Source of the DNA: a virus
DNA length: 25,810 bases
Reading direction: 5' to 3' (one strand)
IMG/VR virus record: IMGVR_UViG_3300032050_000724
Location: 1-25,810 of that record
Both the position numbers and the translations under genes were made by a program. The notes below the pieces were generated by a model, which searched no databases, was not told the DNA's origin, and worked only from the letters and a program-made list of their open reading frames with translations. Positions within the stretch are counted from its first letter, which is position 1; the number at the start of each line of letters is the position of its first letter. This document shows, one piece after another, positions 1 through 8,122 of this stretch.

Positions 1-1
1 T

Positions 2-922
2 GAACGACAGAAAATTGACTCTTTGACTTTTACAGAAGTTTTTAAAATACTTGAAAAATATCAAAATTACAATTTTAAAACATATTTGTTGCTTGGCAAT
101 CACGATATGTGGTTTTCAAGTAATTGGAATGTGAATAGCATTTACCCTTTTGGCGCACTTAAAAATTTTGAGACTGTTTGTGAAACCAAAAGTATAAAAA
201 TCATGGATGCGAATTGGCACTTCATACCTTACACTCATGATCCAATCAAAGAACTAGAGAAATTACCTTCGAATGAAGTATCATCAAGTTATTTACTTGC
301 TCATATAGCTGTTGATGGCTCAAAGTTGAATTCAGCTGGATCAGTTTCCGATGTTGTGATCGAGCATGATGGTGACATGACCAAGGTAGACAGGAAGATT
401 TTTTCCAATTATGTCCATGTTTACTTAGGACACTACCATAGCGCACAAAAGCTATCTAAAACAATAGAGTACATAGGTAGTCCTCTGCAACTTTCTTTCG
501 GTGAGGCGCATGAGTCTAAACACATAATCTTGTTGGATACTAAAACAAATAAGATGAAGTATATTGATAATAATTTTAGCCCTAAGCACTTTTATATCAG
601 AGAAGACCAGATAGACAATTATGATAAAGATGTGTTAAACCAATCGTTTGTCACAATTATTTCCGATGAAACGATTGACAGTAAGGCAAAAAAACAAATC
701 GAAAAAAAAATAGAGAGTTTGAATCTTGCATCTGTGCAAATTCGACAAAATGCGAAAAAGCTTGAAGAACATGTTTTGCATGATGCAAAAAGCATTCTTG
801 CTGATGAAAACAAATTGGTTGAAAAATATGTGATGCAGGTGAACCCCAATAAACTAGAAGAAGAGCTTCTGGTAAAAATTGGCATGAGCATCATTCATCA
901 CCAAGATAAAGACGGAGAATAA
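2..922 (+). CDS. gp47/SbcD/Mre11-like recombination nuclease subunit (5' end missing)
   Basis: The reading frame is open to the first base of the window, so the N-terminus, including the first metal-binding motifs of the family, lies outside. The TTG at 23 is an internal codon, not a credible start. What remains shows calcineurin-like phosphoesterase motifs: GNHD about 32 residues in, LAHI near the middle (a reduced form of the usual GH motif) and LGHYH after it. These are Mn-binding motifs of Mre11/SbcD/T4 gp47 nucleases. The C-terminal third is Lys/Glu-rich and probably contacts the ATPase subunit. In T4 the gp46-gp47 complex resects DNA ends for recombination-dependent replication. The stop is 2 bases before the start of the gp46-like gene, so the two are almost certainly co-translated. 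Family assignment is firm; the missing start prevents a length comparison. Confidence 0.9.
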   Translation, partial: ERQKIDSLTFTEVFKILEKYQNYNFKTYLLLGNHDMWFSSNWNVNSIYPFGALKNFETVCETKSIKIMDANWHFIPYTHDPIKELEKLPSNEVSSSYLLAHIAVDGSKLNSAGSVSDVVIEHDGDMTKVDRKIFSNYVHVYLGHYHSAQKLSKTIEYIGSPLQLSFGEAHESKHIILLDTKTNKMKYIDNNFSPKHFYIREDQIDNYDKDVLNQSFVTIISDETIDSKAKKQIEKKIESLNLASVQIRQNAKKLEEHVLHDAKSILADENKLVEKYVMQVNPNKLEEELLVKIGMSIIHHQDKDGE

Positions 923-924
923 CC

Positions 925-2940
925 ATGAAAAAGATCAACTTCAAAAAGATGTATGCTGAAAATTTTATGTGTTTTGGCTCCGATGGAGTTTCTATAGACT
1001 TTTCAAATTTCAACAACATAGTTTTGATTCGTGGAAAAAATCTAGACACAGTTGAAAACACATCAATTACTGAAAAGCATTCAAGTAATGGTGCTGGAAA
1101 ATCATCTATTCCAGCAATTCTTGTCTACGGGTTATATGGTAAAACTATTCGGAAACCCAATAAAATCAACCACAAAGACATAATCAATCAATCAGTTGGC
1201 AAGAAGCTTAAAGTTGAAATTTATTGGGATGACTACAAGTTACAAAGAACCAGAAAGCCAGACAGCCTTCGTCTTTGGAAAAGTTCTGAAGACAAGTGGG
1301 ACGAATCCTCAGAAATAACACTTGGTGGCATGCCTGCTACACAAGCATTTATTGAAGATATTATCGGTATGTCTTATGAAACATTTATAAATGTCGCTGT
1401 GTTTACAGATGATTCATCAAGTTCGTTTCTAGAATGTGATGCAGCGGACAAAAGAGAAATAGTTGAAAATTTGCTTTCGTTAGAGAAATACAGAAAGTAT
1501 CATGAAAATGCCAAGGTTTTGCAAAAAGCACATAAGGAAACTATAAAAAATTTAGAAAAAGATATTTCATTCTGTCAAAAAAGTCTTTCTGACGAAGAAT
1601 TGAATTTGACTAGATTGAAGAAGTCACAAGAAGATTGGAAAGAAAATAAAAAATCAGAGCTACAAAAGTTAAAACTAGCTATCGAAATTTTATCTGATGA
1701 AAAAGAAAAAGCATTAGCTGACGATTCTGAACATAAAAAGTATGAACAAGTAGTAGAAAAAATTACGATACTGGAAAAAAATATAGCTGATTTGGATGAT
1801 AGTCTACAATCTCATGAAAAAAACGAAACAACTTTTTCTGAATTAGCTTCTAAAATGAAGTCTGCATTTGATTCACAAACAATAGTTTGTTCGGACATTC
1901 GTACTGAAATCAGGGATTTAGATTCAAGCATATTTAAAGCTAATTCAAATATAACAAAAATTGAAAATCTGGAAGATGGAGTTCAATGCTCCCATTGTCT
2001 TTCTGTCGTGAACAAAGAATCCCACGATTTAGTTTTGCAAAACTATAAAAATGAAGCTGCAAATTACACACAAGAAAAACAATCAAAGACTGAAAAGCTT
2101 GCATCAGAAAAAGAGAAATTAGATAAAATAGATCAAAATTATAAAGTTTGTAATCAAAAGTTAAATTCTATAAAAGATGCAATCAAAAAATGCAATCAAG
2201 ACAAATCTACTTTTTCGAAAGAGTTAAACGAACTTTTGAAGATAAAAAAACCTGAAGAAAATCAAAAAGTAAAAGCTATCGAGCAAAAGATAGAAATAAT
2301 AAAATCGCAAATTACTGAGAAAATTAAGGAAGCTTCGGCAGGGAGTCCGTATTCAAATCTAATCGAAGTTTCTGAAAACAATATAAAAGATATTTCAGCT
2401 AACAAAGATATTAAAGATAGGGAATATAATAATCTTTCTGAAACTACCAAATACTTCGACTATTGGATTACAGCATTTGGTGATTCGGGAATTCGCAAGT
2501 ATGTTATTGACGAGATCGTTCCGGCTTTAAATGCGAACATAGACTATTGGATGCAATTTTTGATAGAGAATAAAATAACTCTCAAATTCAATAATGAATT
2601 TGAAGAGACAATTGAAAAGTATCCAACCGATGAAAAAATTTACAATTATGAAACCATGAGCAATGGACAAAGAAGAAGAATAAATTTAGCTGTTAGTCAG
2701 GCTTTTGCACATGTTATGTCTTTGAATTCTGGTAAAACTCCAAATATTGTATTTCTTGACGAAGTTACATCAAATGTTGATCCTCAAGGAGTAAGTGGGA
2801 TTTACAACATGATTTGTGAATTGAACAAAGAAAAACAGGTTTTCATCACTACTCATGATCATGATTTGATTGATTATCTCAATGGTTGTGACACTTTGGA
2901 TTTGGTTATGGAAAAAGGTTTGACAAAAATCGAAAAATAA
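925..2940 (+). CDS. gp46/SbcC/Rad50-like recombination ATPase
   Basis: This 671-residue SMC-type ATPase is the partner of the nuclease just upstream. Seen in order: an N-terminal ATPase half with Walker A (SSNGAGKSS, about residues 53-61); a long Lys/Glu-rich coiled coil, about 185-500, interrupted by a zinc-hook CxxC (C355, C358); then a C-terminal half with the ABC signature MSNGQRRR (578-585), Walker B (VFLDE, ending at E613) and an H-loop THD (643-645). This is the full Rad50/SbcC/gp46 architecture. Walker A comes later than in many homologues because about 15 polar residues sit between the beta strand ending RGKN and the P-loop. The protein is expected to control end access and dimerise through the hook. 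The ATG lies in the stretch aataaccatg with a GGAGA ribosome site eight bases upstream. It is the last gene before a 68-base promoter-bearing gap. Confidence 0.93.
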   Translation: MKKINFKKMYAENFMCFGSDGVSIDFSNFNNIVLIRGKNLDTVENTSITEKHSSNGAGKSSIPAILVYGLYGKTIRKPNKINHKDIINQSVGKKLKVEIYWDDYKLQRTRKPDSLRLWKSSEDKWDESSEITLGGMPATQAFIEDIIGMSYETFINVAVFTDDSSSSFLECDAADKREIVENLLSLEKYRKYHENAKVLQKAHKETIKNLEKDISFCQKSLSDEELNLTRLKKSQEDWKENKKSELQKLKLAIEILSDEKEKALADDSEHKKYEQVVEKITILEKNIADLDDSLQSHEKNETTFSELASKMKSAFDSQTIVCSDIRTEIRDLDSSIFKANSNITKIENLEDGVQCSHCLSVVNKESHDLVLQNYKNEAANYTQEKQSKTEKLASEKEKLDKIDQNYKVCNQKLNSIKDAIKKCNQDKSTFSKELNELLKIKKPEENQKVKAIEQKIEIIKSQITEKIKEASAGSPYSNLIEVSENNIKDISANKDIKDREYNNLSETTKYFDYWITAFGDSGIRKYVIDEIVPALNANIDYWMQFLIENKITLKFNNEFEETIEKYPTDEKIYNYETMSNGQRRRINLAVSQAFAHVMSLNSGKTPNIVFLDEVTSNVDPQGVSGIYNMICELNKEKQVFITTHDHDLIDYLNGCDTLDLVMEKGLTKIEK

Positions 2941-2946
2941 ATTTAA

Positions 2947-2977
2947 TTGAATAAAATAACGAACCAAGTTATAAATA
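2947..2977 (+). promoter_or_regulatory. Candidate promoter for nrdB-nrdA (sigma70-like, also a T4-late-like octamer)
   Basis: The gap before nrdB holds TTGAAT (2947-2952), a 17-base spacer and TATAAA (2970-2975), a fair sigma70-type arrangement. The same -10 region spells TATAAATA (2970-2977), identical to the T4 late-promoter octamer. The two readings cannot be separated by eye. RNR genes are usually expressed before late genes, which favours the sigma70 reading. It lies about 31 bases upstream of the start codon, leaving room for the GAGG ribosome site at 2996-2999. Confidence 0.5.
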
Positions 2978-3008
2978 ACTTCCCAACAATTTAAATGAGG
3001 CAAACAGC

Positions 3009-3995
3009 ATGTCTAGTAAAAGAAATATTTTTGAAAAAAGAGTCGCATTTAAACCATTTGAATACCCGGAAGTTAGCGAGTATAAAAACGCAATAAATCA
3101 TAGTTATTGGCTAGTAAGTGAATGGAATTTCATAGGAGATATACAAGATTTTAATGTTAAGCTTTCTGACATAGAAAAAAGCGTTCTTAAGAATGCCATG
3201 CTTGCTATTTCACAAATAGAAATATCTGTCAAAAAGTTTTGGACGAAGCTTGGAGAAAGATTTCCAAAAGCAGAGTTCGATCAAGTTGGTGTGACATTTG
3301 GGGAGTCAGAAGTAAGACATAGTGATGCGTATTCGCATTTACTAGAAATCCTTGGCATGAATAATGAATTCGATCAGTTGTTACAAAATCCAGTAATTCA
3401 AGGAAGAGTTGATTATTTAACAAAATATTTGAAAGGCGCTTCAGACAACAGCGACGAAAACTATACTTTGACATTAACTTTATTCTCTATCTTTATAGAA
3501 AATGTTAGTTTATTCTCACAGTTTGTTGTGATAAAATCTTTCAACAAATATATGAACTGTCTTAAAGATATTGATAATGTTGTGCAAGCAACACAAAAAG
3601 AAGAAACATTACATGCTCTTCTTGGTGTTTATATAATAAAACAAATACAAAAAGAATTCCCAGAGTGGTTCAACGAAGAATTTTATGAAAAGCTCTACCG
3701 TGCTTGTAAAAAAGCATACGAGGCAGAGGCAAAAATTATCGATTGGATTTTTGAAGCGGGAGAACTTTCATTTCTCAAAAAGTCGGTCGTTAAAGAATAT
3801 ATCAAGCATAGGTTCAATGAAAGTCTTCAAATGATTGGTGGAAATAAAGTATTTGATGCTGACCCAAAGGCAGTAGCAGAGCTAAAATGGTTTGAAGACG
3901 AAATTCATGCAGAAGTCAACACAGACTTCTTTCACAAGAAACCAGTCACTTACAGCAAGTTTTCAAAATCATGCACAGCGGAGGACTTATTCTAA
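3009..3995 (+). CDS. nrdB: Class I ribonucleotide reductase, small (radical) subunit
   Basis: This 328-residue ferritin-like protein makes and holds the tyrosyl radical used by NrdA to reduce ribonucleotides. The dimetal ligands can be placed: E71 (in QIEISVKKFW), E101 and H104 (in GESEVRHSDAY), E164 (in FIENVSLF), and E199 and H202 (in EETLH). The expected radical tyrosine is Y108, four residues after H104 as in E. coli R2. The C-terminus ends in acidic/aromatic EDLF, the kind of tail that docks on the large subunit. Length is slightly below the E. coli protein. The start has GAGG nine bases upstream. The stop overlaps the nrdA start by one base (TAATG), a translational coupling. First metal ligand Glu rather than Asp resembles many phage and bacterial R2 proteins; the metal content (Fe or Mn) cannot be read from sequence. 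Confidence 0.95.
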   Translation: MSSKRNIFEKRVAFKPFEYPEVSEYKNAINHSYWLVSEWNFIGDIQDFNVKLSDIEKSVLKNAMLAISQIEISVKKFWTKLGERFPKAEFDQVGVTFGESEVRHSDAYSHLLEILGMNNEFDQLLQNPVIQGRVDYLTKYLKGASDNSDENYTLTLTLFSIFIENVSLFSQFVVIKSFNKYMNCLKDIDNVVQATQKEETLHALLGVYIIKQIQKEFPEWFNEEFYEKLYRACKKAYEAEAKIIDWIFEAGELSFLKKSVVKEYIKHRFNESLQMIGGNKVFDADPKAVAELKWFEDEIHAEVNTDFFHKKPVTYSKFSKSCTAEDLF

Positions 3996-5641
3996 TGTCA
4001 GATTACAGATGGCTCACAGAACTTTCCCGTATTTTCTTGGAAAGAGACTATTTGGTAGACGGGCAAACAGTTGATAACAGAGTAGATGAAATCTGCAATT
4101 GTGCAGAAAAAATACTGAATAAACCGGGATTTGCAGCAAGATTCAAGGAGAATTTCAAGAAAGGCTGGTACAGCCTTTCTACCCCAATATGGACTAATTT
4201 TGGAAACGACAGAGGTCTTCCAATATCTTGCTTTGGATCGACACTAGGCGATTCCATGGAATCAATTGCTTTCACATGGGCAGAAGTCGCTATGATGACC
4301 AAATATGGTGGAGGTACTTCTGCCACATTTGGTAATTTAAGACCAAGAGGATCGTCAATTCGTAAAAATGGGACTAGCTCTGGTTCAGTCCATTTTATGC
4401 AGGCTTTTGAAAACCTGATTCAAATAGTCAGCCAAGGCTCTACCAGAAGAGGTAATTTCGCAGCCTACCTGCCCATAGATCATGGCGATATCATGGAGTT
4501 TTTACAAATAAGGACTGAAGGTTTTCCGATACAGGATTTGTCATTTGGAGTCTGTGTTCCAGACTACTGGATGCAAGAAATGATCGACGGAGATACCGAA
4601 AAGCGAAAAGTATGGGCCAAAGTACTCGAAATGAGGTCGAACTTTGGATATCCTTATATTTCTTTTATTGATAATGCTAACAATAATACTGCTGATTGCT
4701 ACAAACAACAAGGTTTGAAAATTACTCACTCAAACCTTTGTAACGAAATATATCTTCCAGACAACGAAGAAGAGTCTTTCGTATGTGATTTGAGTAGTAT
4801 GAATATTCTTTATTATGATGAATGGAAAGATACTGATGCTGTAGAGCTTTTAGTATATTTGCTTGATGCAGTAATGACAGAATTTATTGACAAGGCTAAG
4901 AAAATAAAATTCATGGAGAGGTCTGTCCGGTTTGCCGAAAGGCATCGTGCGCTGGGCATCGGCTGGCTAGGCTGGCACAGCTACCTCCAAAGCAAAATGA
5001 TTGCTTGGGAAAGCATGGAAGCCAAATTCCATAACACCACTATTGCCAAAAATATAAAAGAATCTGCATATAAGGCAAGTGCTAAGTTAGCTCAAGAATA
5101 TGGTGAGCCTGAAGTTTGCCAAGGATATGGCAGAAGAAATACCACGCTTCTAGCTATTGCTCCAACAAAATCATCAGCCTTCATACTTGGTCAAGTTTCA
5201 GAAGGTATTGAGCCTCACAGAACTAATTACTATATCAAGGACTTGCAAAAGGGTAAGTTCACGGTAAAGAATCATGAGCTTGAAAGCCTTTTAGAATCAA
5301 AGGGCAAGAATACTGATGAGGTTTGGAAAAGCATTCTTATGAATGCTGGTAGCGTTCAACATCTTGAGTTCTTGACGGAACATGAAAAAAATGTTTTCAA
5401 AACATTTGCAGAAATTAGTCCGAAAGAAATTGTGATTCAAGCAGCACAGCGCCAAAAATATATTGACCAAGGACAATCGTTGAATCTTATGATTCATCCA
5501 TCCATACCTACCAAGGATGTAAATGCCTTATTAGTTGACGCTTGGAAGATGGGTGTAAAAGGTTTTTACTATCAAATATCAATCAACGCAGCACAAAACT
5601 TTGCAAGATCAATTCTAACCTGTACCTCTTGCGAAAGCTGA
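3995..5641 (+). CDS. nrdA: Class I ribonucleotide reductase, large (catalytic) subunit, short form
   Basis: This 548-residue enzyme reduces ribonucleoside diphosphates to deoxy forms together with NrdB. An in-frame ATG at 3971 exists, but 3995 is preferred because GGAGG lies nine bases upstream and the codon overlaps the nrdB stop. Catalytic residues are in order: C79 (PISCFGS), N247-C249-E251 (SNLCNEI), C264 (FVCDLS), the radical-transfer tyrosine pair Y525-Y526 (GFYYQ) and the C-terminal redox pair C543/C546 (CTSCES). The protein is about 200 residues shorter than E. coli NrdA. Its N-terminus enters almost directly into the catalytic barrel, so the ATP-cone that carries the overall activity switch is absent. 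The enzyme is therefore probably not shut off by dATP through that site, as seen in several phage RNRs. Neighbours pyrG and nrdB point to dNTP supply. Confidence 0.95.
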   Translation: MSDYRWLTELSRIFLERDYLVDGQTVDNRVDEICNCAEKILNKPGFAARFKENFKKGWYSLSTPIWTNFGNDRGLPISCFGSTLGDSMESIAFTWAEVAMMTKYGGGTSATFGNLRPRGSSIRKNGTSSGSVHFMQAFENLIQIVSQGSTRRGNFAAYLPIDHGDIMEFLQIRTEGFPIQDLSFGVCVPDYWMQEMIDGDTEKRKVWAKVLEMRSNFGYPYISFIDNANNNTADCYKQQGLKITHSNLCNEIYLPDNEEESFVCDLSSMNILYYDEWKDTDAVELLVYLLDAVMTEFIDKAKKIKFMERSVRFAERHRALGIGWLGWHSYLQSKMIAWESMEAKFHNTTIAKNIKESAYKASAKLAQEYGEPEVCQGYGRRNTTLLAIAPTKSSAFILGQVSEGIEPHRTNYYIKDLQKGKFTVKNHELESLLESKGKNTDEVWKSILMNAGSVQHLEFLTEHEKNVFKTFAEISPKEIVIQAAQRQKYIDQGQSLNLMIHPSIPTKDVNALLVDAWKMGVKGFYYQISINAAQNFARSILTCTSCES

Positions 5642-5871
5642 TGCACAATAAACTACAAATGGTCCTAATCAATCTTGACTCGGACTTCGAGCCATATGGT
5701 TCGAGGTCTAGGTCAGATGATTGGGGACCAGATTGTAGTTGTGGATGCAAAAACTTTATTAAATTAGAAGGAAAATTAGGATCGGATTGGGGTGTTTGTT
5801 GCAATCCTAAAAGTCCTAGAAAGGGACTTTTGACTTTTGAGCATCAGGGATGTTCTTTTTTTGAAGAATAA
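5641..5871 (+). CDS. Small Cys-rich protein of unknown function, coupled to nrdA
   Basis: The 76-residue protein starts at an ATG sharing its first base with the nrdA TGA stop. The frame is open upstream inside nrdA, but that part is a shadow. It has six cysteines: C32, C34 and C36 in CSCGC, C53 and C54 in WGVCC, and C71 in HQGC. There is also a conserved-looking stretch, DWGVCCNPKSPRKG, followed by LLTFEHQGC. I recall similar small proteins in bacteria annotated only as domains of unknown function. Metal binding by the cysteines is plausible but not proven, and no catalytic motif is recognised. Coupling to nrdA hints at a redox or RNR-related role (for instance a thiol donor), but there is no CxxC thioredoxin motif to support that. 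Confidence 0.75.
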   Translation: MHNKLQMVLINLDSDFEPYGSRSRSDDWGPDCSCGCKNFIKLEGKLGSDWGVCCNPKSPRKGLLTFEHQGCSFFEE

Positions 5872-5908
5872 AATTTAATACACTCAATTAAATGAAATAA
5901 TAAAAATG

Positions 5909-5936
5909 TTGATTCACTTTGTACTTTCTGTACAAT
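5909..5936 (+). promoter_or_regulatory. Candidate sigma70-type promoter for the pyrG operon
   Basis: TTGATT (5909-5914), a 16-base spacer and TACAAT (5931-5936) lie 28 bases before the pyrG ATG in a 92-base gap with no gene. Four of six -35 bases and five of six -10 bases match the bacterial consensus. It would serve pyrG and the three genes coupled to it. A short inverted repeat, GTAC-tttct-GTAC (5921-5933), falls between the two hexamers. It is too short to call an operator. Confidence 0.5.
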
Positions 5937-5963
5937 TGAAAAAACCAGTCACAGGGAAAAAAT

Positions 5964-7601
5964 ATGGCCAAGTACATTGTTGTTTGCGGTGGTGTTATTA
6001 GCGGTACTGGCAAGGGAGTTTCAATAGCTAGCCTTGGACTTTTATTGTCATTAAGAGGCCTTAAAATAGTCCCTATTAAGTTCGACCCCTATCTAAACAC
6101 GAATGCTGGTGTTTTGGCTCCAAGAGAGCACGGAGAGGTGTTTCTGTGCGACGATGGGTCTGAAACAGACCTTGATCTTGGAACCTACGAAAGAATTATC
6201 AATTGCCAAGTAAGTTCAAAAAACATACTTACTTCTGGTACTGTATATAAAGAGATACTAGACGAACAAGATAATGGTAAATACTTGGGTCAAACAGTTC
6301 AAATAGTTCCACATGTTACTGATAAAATTATTAATAGATTGCTAGACTTAGGTAAAGATGCAGATATTGTTTTAATCGAAATTGGTGGGACTGTGGGCGA
6401 TTCGGAATCATATCCGTTCCTTGAGGCAATTAGGCAATTTAAACAAAGAAATTGGAATGATGTAATCATTTCTTTAGTGGCACCAGTTTTGTGGGTTCCA
6501 ACTATTAAAGAGTTCAAGACCAAACCATTTCAACAAGCGGTTCAACAAATGCAAAGCTCTGGCCTACAGCCAGAAATATTATTCTGTAGAACAGACCGTG
6601 AAATACCAAAGTCTATTATGGACAAGATTTCAAACTTAACTAATGTTCCAAGGTCCGCAGTATTCGAGGCTCCTGATGTCAAATCTGTTTATCAAGTTCC
6701 AATAGAATTTTATAATCGACATGTTGATGATCTAATTATAGACAAGTTTCATCTTACCCGAAACGGAGTCAGAATTCATAAATATCGTGACTTGGTAGAA
6801 AAGTATATCGGTAATGAAGAATTAACGACTGTCAGAATTGCCGTTCTGAACAAATACGATAACTGTGATGAGGCATATTTAAGCCTTAAAGAGGCCATTT
6901 TTCATGCAGCAGTAGCCAAAAATGTTAAAGCTGAAATAGTATGGATAAATGCCGATGAAGCAGAGGCATGCAAAGATGCCAAGTGCTTAAATAAGCTATT
7001 CGAAAACATAGACGGACTAATTGTTCCCGGTGGATTTGATGTTCGTGGCGTAGAGGGAAAGATAAAAGGGATTAAATATGTACGGGAAAAGAAGATACCA
7101 TTTTTAGGAATCTGTTTAGGTCTTCAATGTGCTGTTATTGAGTTTGCTAGGCACTTAGGATTGGATGAAGCTACTAGTGAGGAATTTGATCCGAACACAA
7201 AGCATCCTGTCGTTCATTACATTCCGGGACAAGAAAAAATCACGAAGAAGTCAGGGACTATGAGACTTGGCTCATATGCCTGTGAGCTATCAAAAGATTC
7301 ATTGGCATATGATTTATATAAAAAGAAGACAATACACGAAAGACATCGGCATCGTTATGAAGTTAACGATGAAATTATCAATGTTCAAGGTTTTGAAAAA
7401 AAGGGCATGAAAGTGACGGGAAGAAACCCAGAAACTAATCTAATTGAAATCATGGAGTTAAATCAGGAAATTCATCCATTTTTCATAGGAACACAAGCCC
7501 ATCCTGAATTCAAATCAAGGCTTCAAAGTGCCTCTCCATTATTTATTGGATTGATGGAAAGTGCAGCAAAGAGAAAGGCTGAGAGCATAAATACAGCATG
7601 A
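5964..7601 (+). CDS. pyrG: CTP synthase (UTP-ammonia ligase)
   Basis: This full-length, 545-residue, two-domain enzyme makes CTP from UTP, ATP and glutamine. The N-terminal synthase domain has the P-loop-like GGVISGTGKG (K17), EHGEVF, ETDLDLGTYER and EIGGTVGDSES (E139). The C-terminal class I glutaminase domain has PGGFDVRGVEG, nucleophile C384 in GICLGLQ, and H513 with E515 in AHPEF. All catalytic residues of both halves are present, so it should be active. One deviation is that the UTP-site loop, normally KTKPTQ, reads KTKPFQ (T to F at residue 189). It starts with the weak ribosome site AGGGA and ends in ATGATAA, overlapping the next gene by four bases. Together with RNR it would raise the supply of cytosine nucleotides for replication. 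PyrG is not a standard T4 gene and was probably acquired from a cell. Confidence 0.95.
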   Translation: MAKYIVVCGGVISGTGKGVSIASLGLLLSLRGLKIVPIKFDPYLNTNAGVLAPREHGEVFLCDDGSETDLDLGTYERIINCQVSSKNILTSGTVYKEILDEQDNGKYLGQTVQIVPHVTDKIINRLLDLGKDADIVLIEIGGTVGDSESYPFLEAIRQFKQRNWNDVIISLVAPVLWVPTIKEFKTKPFQQAVQQMQSSGLQPEILFCRTDREIPKSIMDKISNLTNVPRSAVFEAPDVKSVYQVPIEFYNRHVDDLIIDKFHLTRNGVRIHKYRDLVEKYIGNEELTTVRIAVLNKYDNCDEAYLSLKEAIFHAAVAKNVKAEIVWINADEAEACKDAKCLNKLFENIDGLIVPGGFDVRGVEGKIKGIKYVREKKIPFLGICLGLQCAVIEFARHLGLDEATSEEFDPNTKHPVVHYIPGQEKITKKSGTMRLGSYACELSKDSLAYDLYKKKTIHERHRHRYEVNDEIINVQGFEKKGMKVTGRNPETNLIEIMELNQEIHPFFIGTQAHPEFKSRLQSASPLFIGLMESAAKRKAESINTA

Positions 7602-8122
7602 TAAACGAATATAAACACGATGACCTAGATTTCAGGTCTTTCGTATTAAATGAAAATAGAGCTTTCCTTGGGAAAGAAATCGGCAATATTCTTACATCTC
7701 TGCAAGAGATACAAGAAGAAGCCAGTAAAATAGGGACAAAAAATTTAGTTAGGTTCACCGATAAAATTGTCTGTCAAGTTAGAAGCTTGCTTGGTGGTCA
7801 TTGGTCTGGTGATGATATTAAGTTTTTAAAATCCATGCAAAAAGTTGGAGTTGCTCTTGCCAAAGCGCTCGAAGAAAATGATAACTTGGAGCAAACAATA
7901 GGTAGCTGTATTTCCGAAATAGAAGCTACTTTGAAGAAAATGAATGTTCCTGTAAACAACTTGGCTGTCACTCCAAAAGAAGCAGGCCCATCACCACAAA
8001 TAGAACCAGCTAATACTTTGCCTCCAGCAGCCCCAGAAACAGGTCCAGAAGGCATGTCAGGCTTTACAACTAATCCTCCCCAAAAACCACAGGCACCACT
8101 AGGAGAACCACCTATACAATAA
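7598..8122 (+). CDS. Unknown protein with helical N-half and Pro-rich C-tail
   Basis: The 174-residue product is not recognised. The start ATG overlaps the pyrG stop (ATGATAA) and its stop overlaps the next start (TAATG), so it is translationally coupled on both sides. Residues 1-115 look helical, with alternating Leu/Ile and charged positions and LLGGHWSGDD near the middle. Residues from about 125 to the end are low-complexity, rich in Pro, Ala, Glu and Thr, and probably disordered. There is no signal peptide, membrane segment or Cys motif. The location between CTP synthase and a glutamine amidotransferase suggests the nucleotide-metabolism transcript, but that is position only. Confidence 0.75.
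   Translation: MINEYKHDDLDFRSFVLNENRAFLGKEIGNILTSLQEIQEEASKIGTKNLVRFTDKIVCQVRSLLGGHWSGDDIKFLKSMQKVGVALAKALEENDNLEQTIGSCISEIEATLKKMNVPVNNLAVTPKEAGPSPQIEPANTLPPAAPETGPEGMSGFTTNPPQKPQAPLGEPPIQ

Noticed and set aside
3971-3994. Earlier in-frame ATG for nrdA at 3971
   Set aside because: It lies inside nrdB and lacks a ribosome site; the ATG at 3995 has GGAGG at proper spacing and overlaps the nrdB stop.
5921-5933. Inverted repeat GTAC-tttct-GTAC as an operator in the pyrG promoter
   Set aside because: Four-base arms are too short to support a binding site.
7586-7593. CATAAATA as a late promoter for the 174-residue gene
   Set aside because: It is inside pyrG and only four bases from the ATG, leaving no room for a transcript start; chance matches are expected in AT-rich DNA.
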